A stretch of 64,000 bases of DNA from JAGVSZ01 sp963747775 (GTDB lineage: Bacteria > Pseudomonadota > Gammaproteobacteria > Burkholderiales > SG8-39). Below are positions 14,825 through 24,935 of the stretch, one piece after another (within the stretch, counting starts at the first letter, position 1; each line of letters starts with the position of its first letter). Below the pieces are notes generated by a model. It was not told the origin of the DNA and searched no databases. It saw nothing but the letters and a program-made list of their open reading frames with translations. The stretch spans positions 186,001 to 250,000 of the forward strand of contig CAVVGT010000007.1 of the NCBI GenBank assembly GCA_963747775.1, given 5' to 3'. Position numbers and translations under genes: made by a program.

Positions 14825-16366
14825 TCATACGCGGCTGTTCACCGCGTAGTACGGCTCGCTCACCATGCCTTCCTCCCACCCCTTGTACCACCGCTGCACA
14901 TGGGGCTTGATCCGGGCGAGGGCTTCGGCGCGCGCACGATGCGCGGGCGGAAGCCCTTTCTCGCAAAAGGCGCGCACTTCGCGAAACAGCGCGTCGACGT
15001 CCATGCTGCGAAACCGCCCGTCCTCGAGCAGCACCTCGCCGCCGACGACGACCGTGCGCACGTCCTCGCCCATGGCGCGCTGAACGAACGCCTCCACGAT
15101 GTCGGAACGCGGATCGAGCCACGGCTCCCGCTCGACGCGGGCGAGGTCCACGAGCACGGCATCGGCCTTCATGCCGGAGACGAGTGCGCCCGCCTCGCCC
15201 TCGAAGCCGCACACCCGCGCGCCGTTGACCGTGGCGATCTCGAACGCCTCGTACGGATCGAGCGGCGGGCTGCCGAGATCGAAGGTGTCCACGCGGTGGA
15301 CCTTGTGGATCATGCGCAACTCCATGATCGCGTCCTCGTCGTCGTTGATCGTCTTGTCATCCAATCCCATCGCCACGTTTACGCCCGCCTTCCGCATGCG
15401 CATCACCGGAGTGATGCCGTTGCGCATGATGAAATTGCAGCTCGGATGGTTCGTCACCGACGCGCCGCGCGCTCCGATCAGCTCGATTTCCGCCTCGGTG
15501 ACGTGGATGCAGTGACCGTACGTGACGTTGCGCGCGACCATGCCGAGCTCGTCGAGCCACTCCATCGTCGACTTGCCCATGCGCCGCCTGGCATAGGCTT
15601 TCTGAACCGGCGACTGCAGGGTGTGCATATGGACCTGCGTGCCGTCGTGGCGCGTGGCGGTCTCGCGCACGCGCGCCAGAAAGCGCTCGCTGGCGCCGTG
15701 GGTCCACGAGGGCGAGAGCAGCACCCGCGTGTCGCCGCCGTTGTACCGGCCGTAAAGCGCTTCGAACAGGGCGAAGTAGTCTTCCTCCACCTGCCGCTTG
15801 TCGTAGAAGACGCGCGGTCGCGCGAATTCCTTCAGATCGTCGGGCAGCGTCTCGAAGAACGCCTGCTCGTCGAGCGCGAGCTTGCTCTCGTCGCGCACTC
15901 CGGGGGAAAAGGCGAGCCGGATCCCGCTGTCGAGATACGCGCGGATCGCCGTGTGCGCGCGCGCGAGGCCCGTCGGCCCGTCATCGTCGAACCCGTTGTG
16001 ATGCAGCAGGGTGCATCCCGAGCGGATGTGGTGATAGGCCGTCATGCCCGCGCACAGCTCCGCGGGAAGCAGATGCATGAATGCCCAGTCGAACAGGCAG
16101 TTCTCGAGAAAATCGTTCGCCACGCCCTTCTGAATCGGCGACATGCCGCGGCCATGGCTATGGGCGTCGACGAGCCCCGGCATGAGCAGTTGGGTTCCGT
16201 CGCCGAGAACGCGCGCCTCCGGCGCGCGCCGACGCAATTCTGCGTACGCGCCGACCGACTCGACGCGGCCTCCGGCGATCGCGATGGCCCCGTCCTTCAG
16301 GACGCCATTCGACTTCAGGCGCGGATCCGTCAGCACGTACTTCCCGCGCATCAGCAGCTCGATCAT
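14825..16366 (-). CDS. ATZ/TRZ-type amidohydrolase (cytosine deaminase-like)
   Basis: 513 residues, TIM-barrel metal hydrolase with N-terminal composite domain (GGRVESVGAYAELRRR). Metal ligands: HSH in MPGLVDAHSHGRG, His in QVHMHTLQSPV, His in YGHCIHV and Asp in AMGLDDKTINDDEDAI. The subfamily hydrolyses or deaminates N-heterocycles and related amides; atrazine chlorohydrolase, cytosine and S-adenosylhomocysteine deaminases are relatives. Within a hydantoin operon a ring-amide or ureido substrate is likely. The ATG (16366) has gggagag upstream and lies 17 nt after the N-carbamoylase stop. Confidence 0.85.
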   Translation of the reverse strand: MIELLMRGKYVLTDPRLKSNGVLKDGAIAIAGGRVESVGAYAELRRRAPEARVLGDGTQLLMPGLVDAHSHGRGMSPIQKGVANDFLENCLFDWAFMHLLPAELCAGMTAYHHIRSGCTLLHHNGFDDDGPTGLARAHTAIRAYLDSGIRLAFSPGVRDESKLALDEQAFFETLPDDLKEFARPRVFYDKRQVEEDYFALFEALYGRYNGGDTRVLLSPSWTHGASERFLARVRETATRHDGTQVHMHTLQSPVQKAYARRRMGKSTMEWLDELGMVARNVTYGHCIHVTEAEIELIGARGASVTNHPSCNFIMRNGITPVMRMRKAGVNVAMGLDDKTINDDEDAIMELRMIHKVHRVDTFDLGSPPLDPYEAFEIATVNGARVCGFEGEAGALVSGMKADAVLVDLARVEREPWLDPRSDIVEAFVQRAMGEDVRTVVVGGEVLLEDGRFRSMDVDALFREVRAFCEKGLPPAHRARAEALARIKPHVQRWYKGWEEGMVSEPYYAVNSRV

Positions 16367-16383
16367 GACCGGACTCTCCCCTG

Positions 16384-17325
16384 TCAGCCCAGCGGATCGC
16401 CGGCGCCGATTCGCTCGACGATGAGCTTGTAATGCTCCGGCCGCCGGTGTGCGGCGAAGTTGAACATCGTCCGCTTGAGGTTCGCGGCGAGATCGATGTC
16501 GCAGTTGAAGACGATCACTTCGTCCTCCTCGGTCGCCGACTTCACCGCGATCTCGCCCGACGGCGCGACGATCAGCGAGTGTCCGAACATGCGGAAGCCG
16601 TCCTCGAAGCCGCACTTCGCCGTCTCGATGAGCCAGGTCGCGTTCTGGAACGCCATCGACTGCGCCATGATCAGATGATGGTGCACCCTCAGCGCCGGCG
16701 GCTCGGGGTAGTGCAGGTTCTCGGTCGGCGTGTTGAACCCGAGCGCGACGATTTCCGCGCCCTGCAGCGCCAGCACGCGGAACGCCTCCGGCCAGCGCCG
16801 GTCGTTGCAGATCAGCATGCCGGTCACCGTGTCCATGAACCGGAACGCGCGAAAGCCGAGGTTGCCGACCTCGAAGTACTTCTTCTCCAGGTGCTGGAAC
16901 GCGGCCTGCGGCTTGTGTTCGGCGTGGCCGGGCAGATGGATCTTGCGGTACTTGCCGGCGATCCGGCCGTCGGGACCGACGAGGATCGCGGTATTGAAGC
17001 GGCGTTGCCTCCCCTCCTCCTGCGCGAGCTCCCCGTACCCGAGGTAGAAACCGACGCCGTGCGCTTTCGCCAGGTCGAATATCGGCTGCACCGTCGGGTT
17101 AGGCATCGAGGGCTCGAAGAACTTGCGGTCGACTTCGGCCTGGTCCTCCATCCAATAGCGCGGGAAGAACGTGCTCAGCGCGAGCTCGGGAAACACCACG
17201 AACTTGGCACCCATCCCGATCGCTTCGCGAAAGAGCGCGGTGAGCCGCCTTGCCGCGGCCTCGCGCGTATCGGAAAGTTGCAGCGGGCCAAGCTGCGCCG
17301 CCGCGATCTTCATGTGTCTTGCCAT
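16384..17325 (-). CDS. N-carbamoyl-D-amino-acid hydrolase
   Basis: 313 residues of the nitrilase superfamily. The catalytic triad is at Glu47 (FPELALSTFFPRYW), Lys128 (YRKIHLPGHAEHK) and Cys173 (MLICNDRRWPE), essentially the positions known for Agrobacterium D-carbamoylase. The C-terminal IFNF/H-R-PQHY block is also recognisable as MFNFAAHRRPEHYKLI. It cleaves N-carbamoyl-D-amino acids to D-amino acid, CO2 and ammonia, the step after D-hydantoinase. It lies 30 nt after a lipoprotein gene and 17 nt before the amidohydrolase, all on one strand. Confidence 0.93.
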   Translation of the reverse strand: MARHMKIAAAQLGPLQLSDTREAAARRLTALFREAIGMGAKFVVFPELALSTFFPRYWMEDQAEVDRKFFEPSMPNPTVQPIFDLAKAHGVGFYLGYGELAQEEGRQRRFNTAILVGPDGRIAGKYRKIHLPGHAEHKPQAAFQHLEKKYFEVGNLGFRAFRFMDTVTGMLICNDRRWPEAFRVLALQGAEIVALGFNTPTENLHYPEPPALRVHHHLIMAQSMAFQNATWLIETAKCGFEDGFRMFGHSLIVAPSGEIAVKSATEEDEVIVFNCDIDLAANLKRTMFNFAAHRRPEHYKLIVERIGAGDPLG

Positions 17326-17355
17326 CGTCTCGACTCCTGCTCTCGGCCCCGTGTG

Positions 17356-17880
17356 TCAGCTCCCGTACGCGCGCAGCGCGCATTGCGGCGCGTGCCGCTC
17401 GAGATCCTGCGGCGTCTCGCGGTAGCCCGGCTCGACGCGCCAGACGTCGATCCGGCAGCGGTATGGATCCTCGGACACGAACACCGCCTCGTAGCGGACG
17501 CCCGCCTCCGGCGTGAAAGTCACGGCCTGCGCGCAGCCGTAACCGTACCATCCGTCGAGCAGCCCTTCCGCCTGCACGAGCAGCGTGAACGGCCGGTCCG
17601 GCAGGATCGTCACAGCGACGGCGGGCGCCGGCGCCGGCGAGCCGTCCGGAAGGTAGACCGTGCGCAGATCGGGCGGCTGGGGTTGCACGAGCCGTGCGAC
17701 CATCCGGCCGCCACCGTCGCCGCACCCGGGCTCGTCGCGCGCAACCGCGAAGATCGTGCCGCCGAGCGCGTTGGCGAAGACGCGCAGGTCCGCCTGCGGC
17801 CCCGCACCCGGCGGCGCATAGGTTCCGAGCGCGGTGCAGCCAGCCAGGAAAGCGGTGATCGCGATCCCGGTCCGCCTCAC
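17356..17880 (-). CDS. Lipoprotein of unknown function in hydantoin operon
   Basis: 174 residues starting at a GTG (17880) that overlaps the TGA of the upstream monooxygenase gene. The leader RRTGIAITAFLAGC carries a classic lipobox (FLAGC). The mature part is a compact beta-rich domain, with several cysteines (DEPGCGDGG, YGYGCAQAV, DPYRCRIDVW) that may pair outside the cytoplasm. Not recognised. Its coupling to catabolic genes suggests an envelope role in uptake or sensing, but this is inference. Confidence 0.65.
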   Translation of the reverse strand: MRRTGIAITAFLAGCTALGTYAPPGAGPQADLRVFANALGGTIFAVARDEPGCGDGGGRMVARLVQPQPPDLRTVYLPDGSPAPAPAVAVTILPDRPFTLLVQAEGLLDGWYGYGCAQAVTFTPEAGVRYEAVFVSEDPYRCRIDVWRVEPGYRETPQDLERHAPQCALRAYGS

Positions 17881-18163
17881 CCCGCACGCCGCATGAACGT
17901 CCGCGCGCGCGAGGCGAGCAGCGGGACCGCATGCTCGAGGTAGTGCTTGAATGCCGGCGTCTGCTGGTGCGACTCGAACGCCGCGTCGTCCTTGTAGATC
18001 TCGTACAGCATCACCTTCGTCGGGTCGTCCTTGTCCACCAGCACGTCGAACTGTTTGCAGCCGCTCTCCGTGCGCGCGGCCTTCGCGTTCGCGATCACCT
18101 CCGCCATGAACTTGTCGACGTTCTCCGGTTTGATCCGGATGTTCACCACCAGCACCAGGTCGC

Positions 18164-18167
<4 letters not shown>
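17877..18167 (-). CDS. Antibiotic-biosynthesis-monooxygenase-fold protein
   Basis: 96 residues of the dimeric alpha/beta-barrel (ABM/quinol monooxygenase) family: LVLVVNIRIKPENVDKFM, ESGCKQFDVLVDKDDPTKV, then YEIYKDDAAFESHQQTPAF, the typical E-x-W/Y and H-pocket region. Members oxidise quinols or act as small stress enzymes without cofactor. The ATG overlaps the hydantoinase stop (ATGA) and its own stop overlaps the lipoprotein GTG, so it is embedded in the operon. Confidence 0.85.
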
Positions 18168-19621
<1,454 letters not shown>

Positions 19622-19642
19622 GGGAAGGCGTGACGCGATCTG

Positions 19643-19672
19643 AACATAGTCCGAGCGGACGCGCGCCGTCAA
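19643..19672 (-). promoter_or_regulatory. Sigma70-like promoter for hydantoinase operon
   Basis: Minus-strand -35 TTGACG (19672-19667) and -10 TATGTT (19648-19643) are separated by 18 nt, placing transcription start about 15 nt before the hydantoinase ATG. The first gene has no evident Shine-Dalgarno in this short leader. The promoter lies in the 62-nt divergent gap with dusA. Confidence 0.5.
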
Positions 19673-19683
19673 GCTCGGAGACA

Positions 19684-20673
19684 ATGCGCACCATGCTCTC
19701 GCACCGCCTTTGCACTGCACCGATGATGGACTGGTCGGACCGGCACTGCCGGTTCTTCTTCCGCCAACTGGCGCCGCACGCGGTCGTGTACACCGAGATG
19801 ATCACCACGGGCGCGCTCCTCCATGGCGACGTCCCGCGGCACCTCGACTTCGACCCGCAGGAGCACCCGGTCGCCCTCCAGCTCGGCGGCAGCGAGCCGC
19901 ACGCGCTTGCCGCCTGCGCGCAGCTCGGTGCGCGCTGGGGATACGACGAGATCAACCTGAACTGCGGCTGCCCGTCCGAGCGCGTGCAGCGCGGCGCATT
20001 CGGCGCCTGCCTCATGGCCGAGCCGGAGCTGGTGGCCGATTGCATGAAAGCGATGCAGGACGCGGCATCGATCCCGGTGACCGTCAAGCACCGGCTCGGC
20101 ATCGATCGCGCGGAGGACTACGATTTCGTCCGTCGCTTCGTCGAGACGGTCGCGCGACGCGCGGAGTGTCGGACCTTCGTCGTGCACGCGCGCAATGCCG
20201 TCCTCAAAGGCCTCTCGCCCAAAGACAACCGCGAGATCCCGCGGCTGCGGTACGAGGAAGTGCATCGCCTGCAGCGCGAGTTCCCCGAGCTGGAGATCGT
20301 CGCGAACGGCGGCATCGCCACCCTTGGCGCCGTAGTCGAGCAGCTCGCTCATGCGGCCGGCGTCATGCTCGGCCGCGCCGCTTACCACGACAGCTATTGC
20401 CTGGCGGCGATCGACGCGCGGCTGTTCGGCGGGACGGCGGCCACGCACGCCGAGGTGGTGGAGCGGATGCACGAGTACGCGACCGCCCAGGTCGCGCACG
20501 GGACACCGCTCCGCGCGATCGCACGGCACATGCTCGGCCTCTACCAGGGCCGGCCGGGCGCGCGTGCCTGGCGCCGCATGTTGTCCGATGCTGCGGCGCT
20601 CGCACGCAACGACCCGGACTTATTTCTCGCTGCGGCAGCGCGGGTGGCGGGTCCGGTCGCCGCCGCCGCGTGA
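19684..20673 (+). CDS. dusA: tRNA-dihydrouridine synthase A
   Basis: 329 residues; ATG 19684 (19693 is an alternative). FMN TIM barrel with LCTAPMMDWSDRHCRFFFR at the start, YTEMITTGALLHGD, the catalytic cysteine block NLNCGCPSERVQRGAFGACL, and VKHRLGIDRAEDYDFV, specific to DusA. It reduces U20/U20a in tRNA D-loops using NADPH. Divergent from the hydantoinase operon and followed after 22 nt by the hydantoin racemase gene, so the latter may ride on its transcript. Confidence 0.95.
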   Translation: MRTMLSHRLCTAPMMDWSDRHCRFFFRQLAPHAVVYTEMITTGALLHGDVPRHLDFDPQEHPVALQLGGSEPHALAACAQLGARWGYDEINLNCGCPSERVQRGAFGACLMAEPELVADCMKAMQDAASIPVTVKHRLGIDRAEDYDFVRRFVETVARRAECRTFVVHARNAVLKGLSPKDNREIPRLRYEEVHRLQREFPELEIVANGGIATLGAVVEQLAHAAGVMLGRAAYHDSYCLAAIDARLFGGTAATHAEVVERMHEYATAQVAHGTPLRAIARHMLGLYQGRPGARAWRRMLSDAAALARNDPDLFLAAAARVAGPVAAAA

Positions 20674-20695
20674 AAGTTCCCGCATAATTGTCGCC

Positions 20696-21352
20696 ATGGG
20701 CGAGACGATTTTCGTCATCAATCCGAACTCGACCGAAGCGGTCACGCGCGGCATCGACCGGGCGTGCGAGCCGCTGCGCATGACGGGTGCGCCGCAAATC
20801 GAGTGTGTGACGCTCGCCGAGGGCCCGCCCGGCATCCAGACCCAGCGCGACGTGGACGGGGTGGTCGCCCCGATGCTCCGCCTGATCGCGGAGCTCGATC
20901 CGCGTGCGGCGGCCTTCGTCATCGCGTGCTTCAGCGACCCGGGCCTGCACTCGGCGCGCGAGACGACGCGGCAGCCGGTGCTCGGCATCATGGAGTGCGG
21001 CATCCTGACCGCGCTCACCCTCGGGCAGCGCTTCGGCGTGATCGCGATCCTGCCGACCTCGATTCCTCGCCACCTGCGCACGATCAACGCGATGGGCGTC
21101 TCGAGCCGGCTCGCGAACGAGCGCGCGGTGGGCCTGCCGGTGGTCGAGCTCGCGGACGAGTCGAAGACGGCGAGCCGCATGATCGAGGTCGGCAAGCAGC
21201 TCGCGGGCGACGGCGCGAACTCGATCGTGATGGGCTGCGCCGGCATGGCGCAGTATCGCGACCGCGTTGCGCAGGCGGCCGGCGTACCGGTGGTCGAGCC
21301 GACTCAGGCCGCGGTGGCAATGGCGGTCGGGCGGGTGCGGCTCGGATGGTGA
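20696..21352 (+). CDS. Hydantoin/Asp-Glu racemase family protein
   Basis: 218 residues. The two catalytic cysteines of the PLP-independent racemase fold are at Cys78 (FVIACFSDPGL) and Cys181 (SIVMGCAGMA), the spacing of hydantoin racemases. The N-terminus FVINPNSTEAVTRGID is the family opening. It would interconvert L- and D-5-substituted hydantoins so that the D-specific hydantoinase/carbamoylase can consume racemic substrate. It is on the plus strand, whereas the other pathway genes are on the minus strand just beyond dusA. Its stop overlaps the next ATG. Confidence 0.9.
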   Translation: MGETIFVINPNSTEAVTRGIDRACEPLRMTGAPQIECVTLAEGPPGIQTQRDVDGVVAPMLRLIAELDPRAAAFVIACFSDPGLHSARETTRQPVLGIMECGILTALTLGQRFGVIAILPTSIPRHLRTINAMGVSSRLANERAVGLPVVELADESKTASRMIEVGKQLAGDGANSIVMGCAGMAQYRDRVAQAAGVPVVEPTQAAVAMAVGRVRLGW

Positions 21353-21906
21353 CGCAGGTCCTGCCGCGGGCCGGAGTGCGCGACGCGGCGCGCGAGCTCG
21401 CGATCCGCGCCGAGGAGCCGCACGACGCGCGCGCGGTGCGGCGGGTGATCGTCGCCGCGTTCAAGAGTCAGCTCGAAGCCGATCTCGTCGACACGCTGCG
21501 CCGCCACGGCAAGGTCGCCGCCTCGCTGATCGCGACGATGGGGCATGCAGTCGTGGGGCACGCGCTGCTGAGCGACGTGATGCTGCACGGCCCCGGACTC
21601 GCGCCGCGCGGCGCGGGCCTCGCGCCGCTTGCCGTCCGGCCGGCGCTCCAGCGCCGCGGCATCGGCACGCTGCTGATGCGCGCCGCGATCGCCGGTGCGC
21701 GCGACGCCGGCTACGGCTTCATGGTGCTGCTGGGCGACCCCGACTACTACCGCCGTTTCGGCTTCCGCACCGCGGCCACGCTCGGGCTCGCATGCGAGTT
21801 CGAGGCGCCCGAAGAGGCCTTCATGGCGCTCGAGCTCGCGCCGGGCGCCCTTGCGGGGGCAAGCGGGCTGGTGCGTTACGAACCGGAATTCAACGCGGCG
21901 CTGTAG
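21346..21906 (+). CDS. GNAT-family N-acetyltransferase
   Basis: 186 residues. Acetyl-CoA loop LQRRGIGTLLMRAAIAGARD preceded by strand GLAPLAVRPA, and a later VLLGDPDYYRRFGFRTA. This is the YhbS subfamily of GNAT enzymes. The acceptor is unknown. The ATG overlaps the racemase stop (ATGGTGA), so it is co-translated and might acylate a product or protein linked to amino-acid metabolism. Confidence 0.85.
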   Translation: MVTQVLPRAGVRDAARELAIRAEEPHDARAVRRVIVAAFKSQLEADLVDTLRRHGKVAASLIATMGHAVVGHALLSDVMLHGPGLAPRGAGLAPLAVRPALQRRGIGTLLMRAAIAGARDAGYGFMVLLGDPDYYRRFGFRTAATLGLACEFEAPEEAFMALELAPGALAGASGLVRYEPEFNAAL

Positions 21907-21910
21907 CGGT

Positions 21911-22258
21911 TCACTGTTGCACGCGCTTGCAGTTCGCGTACTGGGAGTTGCCGCCTTCTTCGAGCTGCACCTCGTCGCCTTTCGTGCGCAAGTCCGTGCG
22001 GCCGTTCGAATACGTCACGCCCGACGCCGAGCGCACTTGGTCAAGACGGAACTCGCGGTCGGGAAACATCACCATCGCCGCCTTGCCGCCCTCCAAGTAG
22101 CGCACGACGAGCGTCTTGTTCGCTTCGCATTTGTAGACCGACGCGTCCGCCGGATACCACGGGCGGTCCGGGCTCGGCGAGCTGCCGAAGGGCCACCAGC
22201 TCGAGCAGCCGGTGAGCGCCGCCGCCGCGTAGGCCACCGCGATTCTTCGCTTCGTCAC
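21911..22258 (-). CDS. MliC-like lysozyme-inhibitor lipoprotein
   Basis: 115 residues from GTG 22258, which has ggagg 5 nt upstream. A lipoprotein signal (AVAYAAAALTGC) precedes a small beta-barrel: VYKCEANKTLVVRYL, AAMVMFPDREFRLDQV, SASGVTYSNGRTDLRTKG and a closing Cys in YANCKRV. The two cysteines and the SASG-x-Y motif fit the MliC (c-type lysozyme inhibitor) family, which protects peptidoglycan in the periplasm. It converges with the GNAT gene (4-nt gap). Confidence 0.8.
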   Translation of the reverse strand: MTKRRIAVAYAAAALTGCSSWWPFGSSPSPDRPWYPADASVYKCEANKTLVVRYLEGGKAAMVMFPDREFRLDQVRSASGVTYSNGRTDLRTKGDEVQLEEGGNSQYANCKRVQQ

Positions 22259-22286
22259 CCTCTCCTCCCTGGCTTCCATTCTCGAT

Positions 22287-22898
22287 TCAGCACTCCGCCT
22301 CCCCCGGCGCCGGGCGCGGATCGGCATTGAAGCCGAAGCGCGCGGGGACCTCCGTCGCTACGATGGCGCTCAACGGGATGCGCCGGGTCCCGAGATCGAG
22401 CGTGAGATCGGGAAGCGCCCCCGCGGTGAGCGCCGCGAGGGACTCCTCGCTCGCCGGTCCGCTCGCGGTCTCGATGCGGTCGAGGAGGGCAGGCAGGTCG
22501 CGGTCGAGCAGGACGCCCGGCCCGAGCTCGGTCTCGACGACCAGCATGCCTGCATCGTCGATCCACGCGCCGCGCACCTCGGCGGCGGCGAGGCCCGTGT
22601 GCGTCTCGAGCGATTCGCGGTCGCCCCGCAGGCGGTACACGAAGGGGGTGTATTCGAGCGTGACGAAAACGCGCTGCGGTCCGTTCTGGAAGAACCAGCG
22701 CCCCGTGCCGTCGTGCGCGTAGTTGCGATCGATGAATTCGATCACGGCCGCGTTGGTGATTCTCTCGAACAGGGGTTCGCCGTCCTTCGACTGGCGGCTC
22801 TTGATCAGCCAGCTACCGCGGCGGTCGAGCCGGAGCCACCCGAACACGTTCGGCACGCTCGGCCACTTTTGCATTGCGCGGATGACAATCTCGTCCAC
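22287..22898 (-). CDS. Conserved hypothetical protein (DUF2946-like, uncertain)
   Basis: 203 residues, cytoplasmic, no membrane span. The N-terminal half has MDEIVIRAMQKWPSVPN, GWLRLDRRGSWLIK, RITNAAVIEFIDRNY and WFFQNGPQRVFVTLEYTPFV. This block is familiar from betaproteobacterial proteins of unknown function, though I am unsure of the DUF number. The C-terminal half repeats the theme of beta strands plus turns (LVVETELGPGVLLDRDLPA). It lies 28 nt upstream of the MliC-like gene and is probably co-transcribed with it. Confidence 0.7.
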   Translation of the reverse strand: MDEIVIRAMQKWPSVPNVFGWLRLDRRGSWLIKSRQSKDGEPLFERITNAAVIEFIDRNYAHDGTGRWFFQNGPQRVFVTLEYTPFVYRLRGDRESLETHTGLAAAEVRGAWIDDAGMLVVETELGPGVLLDRDLPALLDRIETASGPASEESLAALTAGALPDLTLDLGTRRIPLSAIVATEVPARFGFNADPRPAPGEAEC

Positions 22899-22931
22899 GA
22901 TCCAGGGATTCGAATGCGGCGCGACTAGAAT

Positions 22932-22947
22932 GCCACAGAAATGTGGC
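22932..22947 (+). promoter_or_regulatory. GAAA-tetraloop hairpin before the DMT transporter
   Basis: gccaca-gaaa-tgtggc forms a 6-bp stem closed by a GNRA tetraloop 19 nt before the GTG at 22967. A TAGAAT (22925-22930) just upstream is a possible -10. The hairpin also contains the alternative GTG at 22943, arguing that 22967 is the true start. Confidence 0.4.
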
Positions 22948-22966
22948 CTTCCCTCCGTCTCGAGCC

Positions 22967-23830
22967 GTGAGCGCCGCCGCTCTCGCGCTCCTGCTCGCCG
23001 CCGCGCTCGCCCACGCGACTTGGAACTTCTTCCTCAAGCGCGCGCGCGGCGGCGCGGGCTTCATGTCGCTCGTCGCACTGGTGGCGGCGGGTATTTGGGC
23101 ACCGCTCGCCGCGGGTCAGTGGATACACCAGGGCTACGAGTTCCGGCTCGTGCATCTGTGGCCGATCCTCGCGAGTGCGGCGATCCACACCGCGTACTTC
23201 CTTCTGCTCGACCGCGGGTACCGGTACGGCGATCTCTCGATCGTGTATCCGCTCGCCCGCGCGACCGGGCCGATCCTCACCATCGCCGCAGCGATCTTCC
23301 TTCTCGGCGAGCGCCCCGGCGCGCTCGCGCTGGCGGGCGCGGCGCTGGTCCTCGTGGGCGCGTATCTCCTGACCGGGAACCCGCTGCGCCTCTTCTCGCG
23401 CGACCGCCCCAAGGGCGCGGGCTTCGCCGTGTTGACCGGCTGCTCGATCGCGCTGTACACCGTCGTCGACAAGGTCGCGGTCAGCCACTACCTGATTCCG
23501 CCGATCGTGTTCGACTGGGCCTGCCTGACACTGCGCGTCTTCATGCTCTGGCCGATCGCTGCGTGGCGCAAGCCGGGAGCGCTTGGCGATTCGTGGCGCG
23601 TCGACCGGCGCTGGATCGTGCTGGTCGCGATCCTGTCGCCGCTCGCATACATTCTCGTCCTCACTGCGATGGTCTTCACGCCGGTGAGCTACGTCGCACC
23701 CGCGCGCGAGATGAGCATCCTTTTCGCCTCGCTGATGGGTGCCCACTTCCTCAAGGAGGCGGACGTGACCCGGCGCCTCGTCGCCGCCACCCTCATCGTC
23801 GTCGGCATCGCCGGTCTCGCGGCCGGCTGA
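22967..23830 (+). CDS. EamA/DMT-superfamily transporter
   Basis: 287 residues from GTG 22967 (22943 possible). Two tandem EamA repeats with about ten helices: ALALLLAAALAHATWNFFLK opens repeat one, and GFAVLTGCSIALYTVVDKVA opens repeat two. The signature PLARATGPILTIAAAIFLLGE ends repeat one. It is an inner-membrane drug/metabolite exporter of unknown substrate. The start immediately before helix one is typical of the family. Confidence 0.88.
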   Translation: MSAAALALLLAAALAHATWNFFLKRARGGAGFMSLVALVAAGIWAPLAAGQWIHQGYEFRLVHLWPILASAAIHTAYFLLLDRGYRYGDLSIVYPLARATGPILTIAAAIFLLGERPGALALAGAALVLVGAYLLTGNPLRLFSRDRPKGAGFAVLTGCSIALYTVVDKVAVSHYLIPPIVFDWACLTLRVFMLWPIAAWRKPGALGDSWRVDRRWIVLVAILSPLAYILVLTAMVFTPVSYVAPAREMSILFASLMGAHFLKEADVTRRLVAATLIVVGIAGLAAG

Positions 23831-23875
23831 AGCGAGTGCTAGAGTCGAACGCATGCAACGTCGCGGAGGACTGCC

Positions 23876-24190
23876 ATGATCACCGAGATCGTTCTGTTTA
23901 AGCTGCCTGCGGGCATGACGCGGGGCGAGTACGCCGCCAAGGCACGCGAATCCGCACCGGTCTGGGGCGCGAACCCCGACCTGATCCGCAAGAACTACCT
24001 GTTCGATGCCGAGCGCGGGTACGGCGGCGGGGCCTACACGTGGAAGTCCATCGCCGACGCGCAGAAGTGGCACGGCGAGGCGTTCAAGAAACGCATCAGG
24101 GAGCTCTACGGCAGCGAGCCGAGCTTCACCTACTACGACACGCCGATACTGGTCGACAATCAGGCCCGGCACATCCAGGAAGCGGCTTGA
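23876..24190 (+). CDS. YdhR-like putative monooxygenase (dimeric alpha/beta barrel)
   Basis: 104 residues with a strong ribosome site (gcggagg). Ferredoxin-like alpha/beta-barrel protein: TEIVLFKLPAGMTRGEYAAK, NYLFDAERGYGGGAYTWKS and RIRELYGSEPSFTYYDTPI. The pattern matches YdhR-like small proteins thought to act on aromatic or electrophilic metabolites, without proof of activity. It follows the DMT transporter by 45 nt on the same strand. Confidence 0.75.
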   Translation: MITEIVLFKLPAGMTRGEYAAKARESAPVWGANPDLIRKNYLFDAERGYGGGAYTWKSIADAQKWHGEAFKKRIRELYGSEPSFTYYDTPILVDNQARHIQEAA

Positions 24191-24212
24191 CGGCGGGTCG
24201 TCGGCCGCCTGG

Positions 24213-24935
24213 TTACGCGGCGAGACCTGCCGCGAACTTCGGATAGGTCTCAGCGATCTCGTCCCGGACCTTGCCGCGGATGAGCGCGAGCACGCGCGGG
24301 TCGGGGTCCGGCGTCGTCGGCGCGCCCGCGGGACGATCGAACTCGAACCCGGTGTTCGCGACAATCTCGTCGACGGAGTGGCCCGGATGCACGCTCTCCA
24401 GCGCGAAGCGCTTGCGCGGCTTGTCGAACGCGAACAGGCCCAGCCCGGTGACGAGCTTCCACGGCCCGCCGGGCCGATAGACGCCGGGCGGGCTCGTGCC
24501 AGGCGCGCTCACGAAGTCCACTTTCTTCACGAAGACGCGCGGCGTGTGTTCCTCGCGAAACAGGATCACGCGCGGCACGAGGAAGTAGAGATAGGCCGAG
24601 CCGAACGAGCCCGGCCAGCGCACGTCGACGCGCGGGTACGCACCGGAGCCGACCAGATTGATGTTTGCTTCGCCGTCGATCTGACCGCCGCCGAGGAAGA
24701 ACGCGTCGACGCGTCCCTGCGCGGCGCGGTCGAAGGTCTCGACGCCGCCATTCGTGAAGTCGGTGTGCCGGCGCGAGCCGAGGATGGTGACGCGCAGCGC
24801 GCCGTCGGAGAGCTCGCGCGCGACGAGCGCCGCCGAGCCGGGAATCGGCGACTGATTGCCGATGACGACGCTGCGGCAGCCCTCGAGCAGCCGCGCGATC
24901 GTTGCGATCAGTATCTCGGTCTGCGTCGCGCTCAC
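24213..24935 (-). CDS. CoA-transferase beta subunit
   Basis: 240 residues from a GTG (24935) overlapping the alpha-subunit stop. NagB/RpiA-like CoA-transferase fold with HTDFTNGGVETFDRAAQGRV, the acidic loop DAFFLGGGQIDGEANINLV and VHPGHSVDEIVANTGFEF. It resembles the B subunit of glutaconate-type CoA-transferases. With the alpha subunit it would move CoA between organic acids. The acid is unknown; the divergent carboxymuconolactone-decarboxylase gene hints at aromatic catabolism. Confidence 0.85.
   Translation of the reverse strand: MSATQTEILIATIARLLEGCRSVVIGNQSPIPGSAALVARELSDGALRVTILGSRRHTDFTNGGVETFDRAAQGRVDAFFLGGGQIDGEANINLVGSGAYPRVDVRWPGSFGSAYLYFLVPRVILFREEHTPRVFVKKVDFVSAPGTSPPGVYRPGGPWKLVTGLGLFAFDKPRKRFALESVHPGHSVDEIVANTGFEFDRPAGAPTTPDPDPRVLALIRGKVRDEIAETYPKFAAGLAA

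Noticed and set aside
14900..16432. A 510-codon plus-strand frame opposite the amidohydrolase
   Set aside because: Antisense shadow of a gene with intact metal-ligand motifs; low-complexity composition and no start signal.
22943..22966. Upstream GTG as start of the DMT transporter
   Set aside because: It lies inside a GAAA-tetraloop hairpin without Shine-Dalgarno, and the family usually starts directly before helix one.
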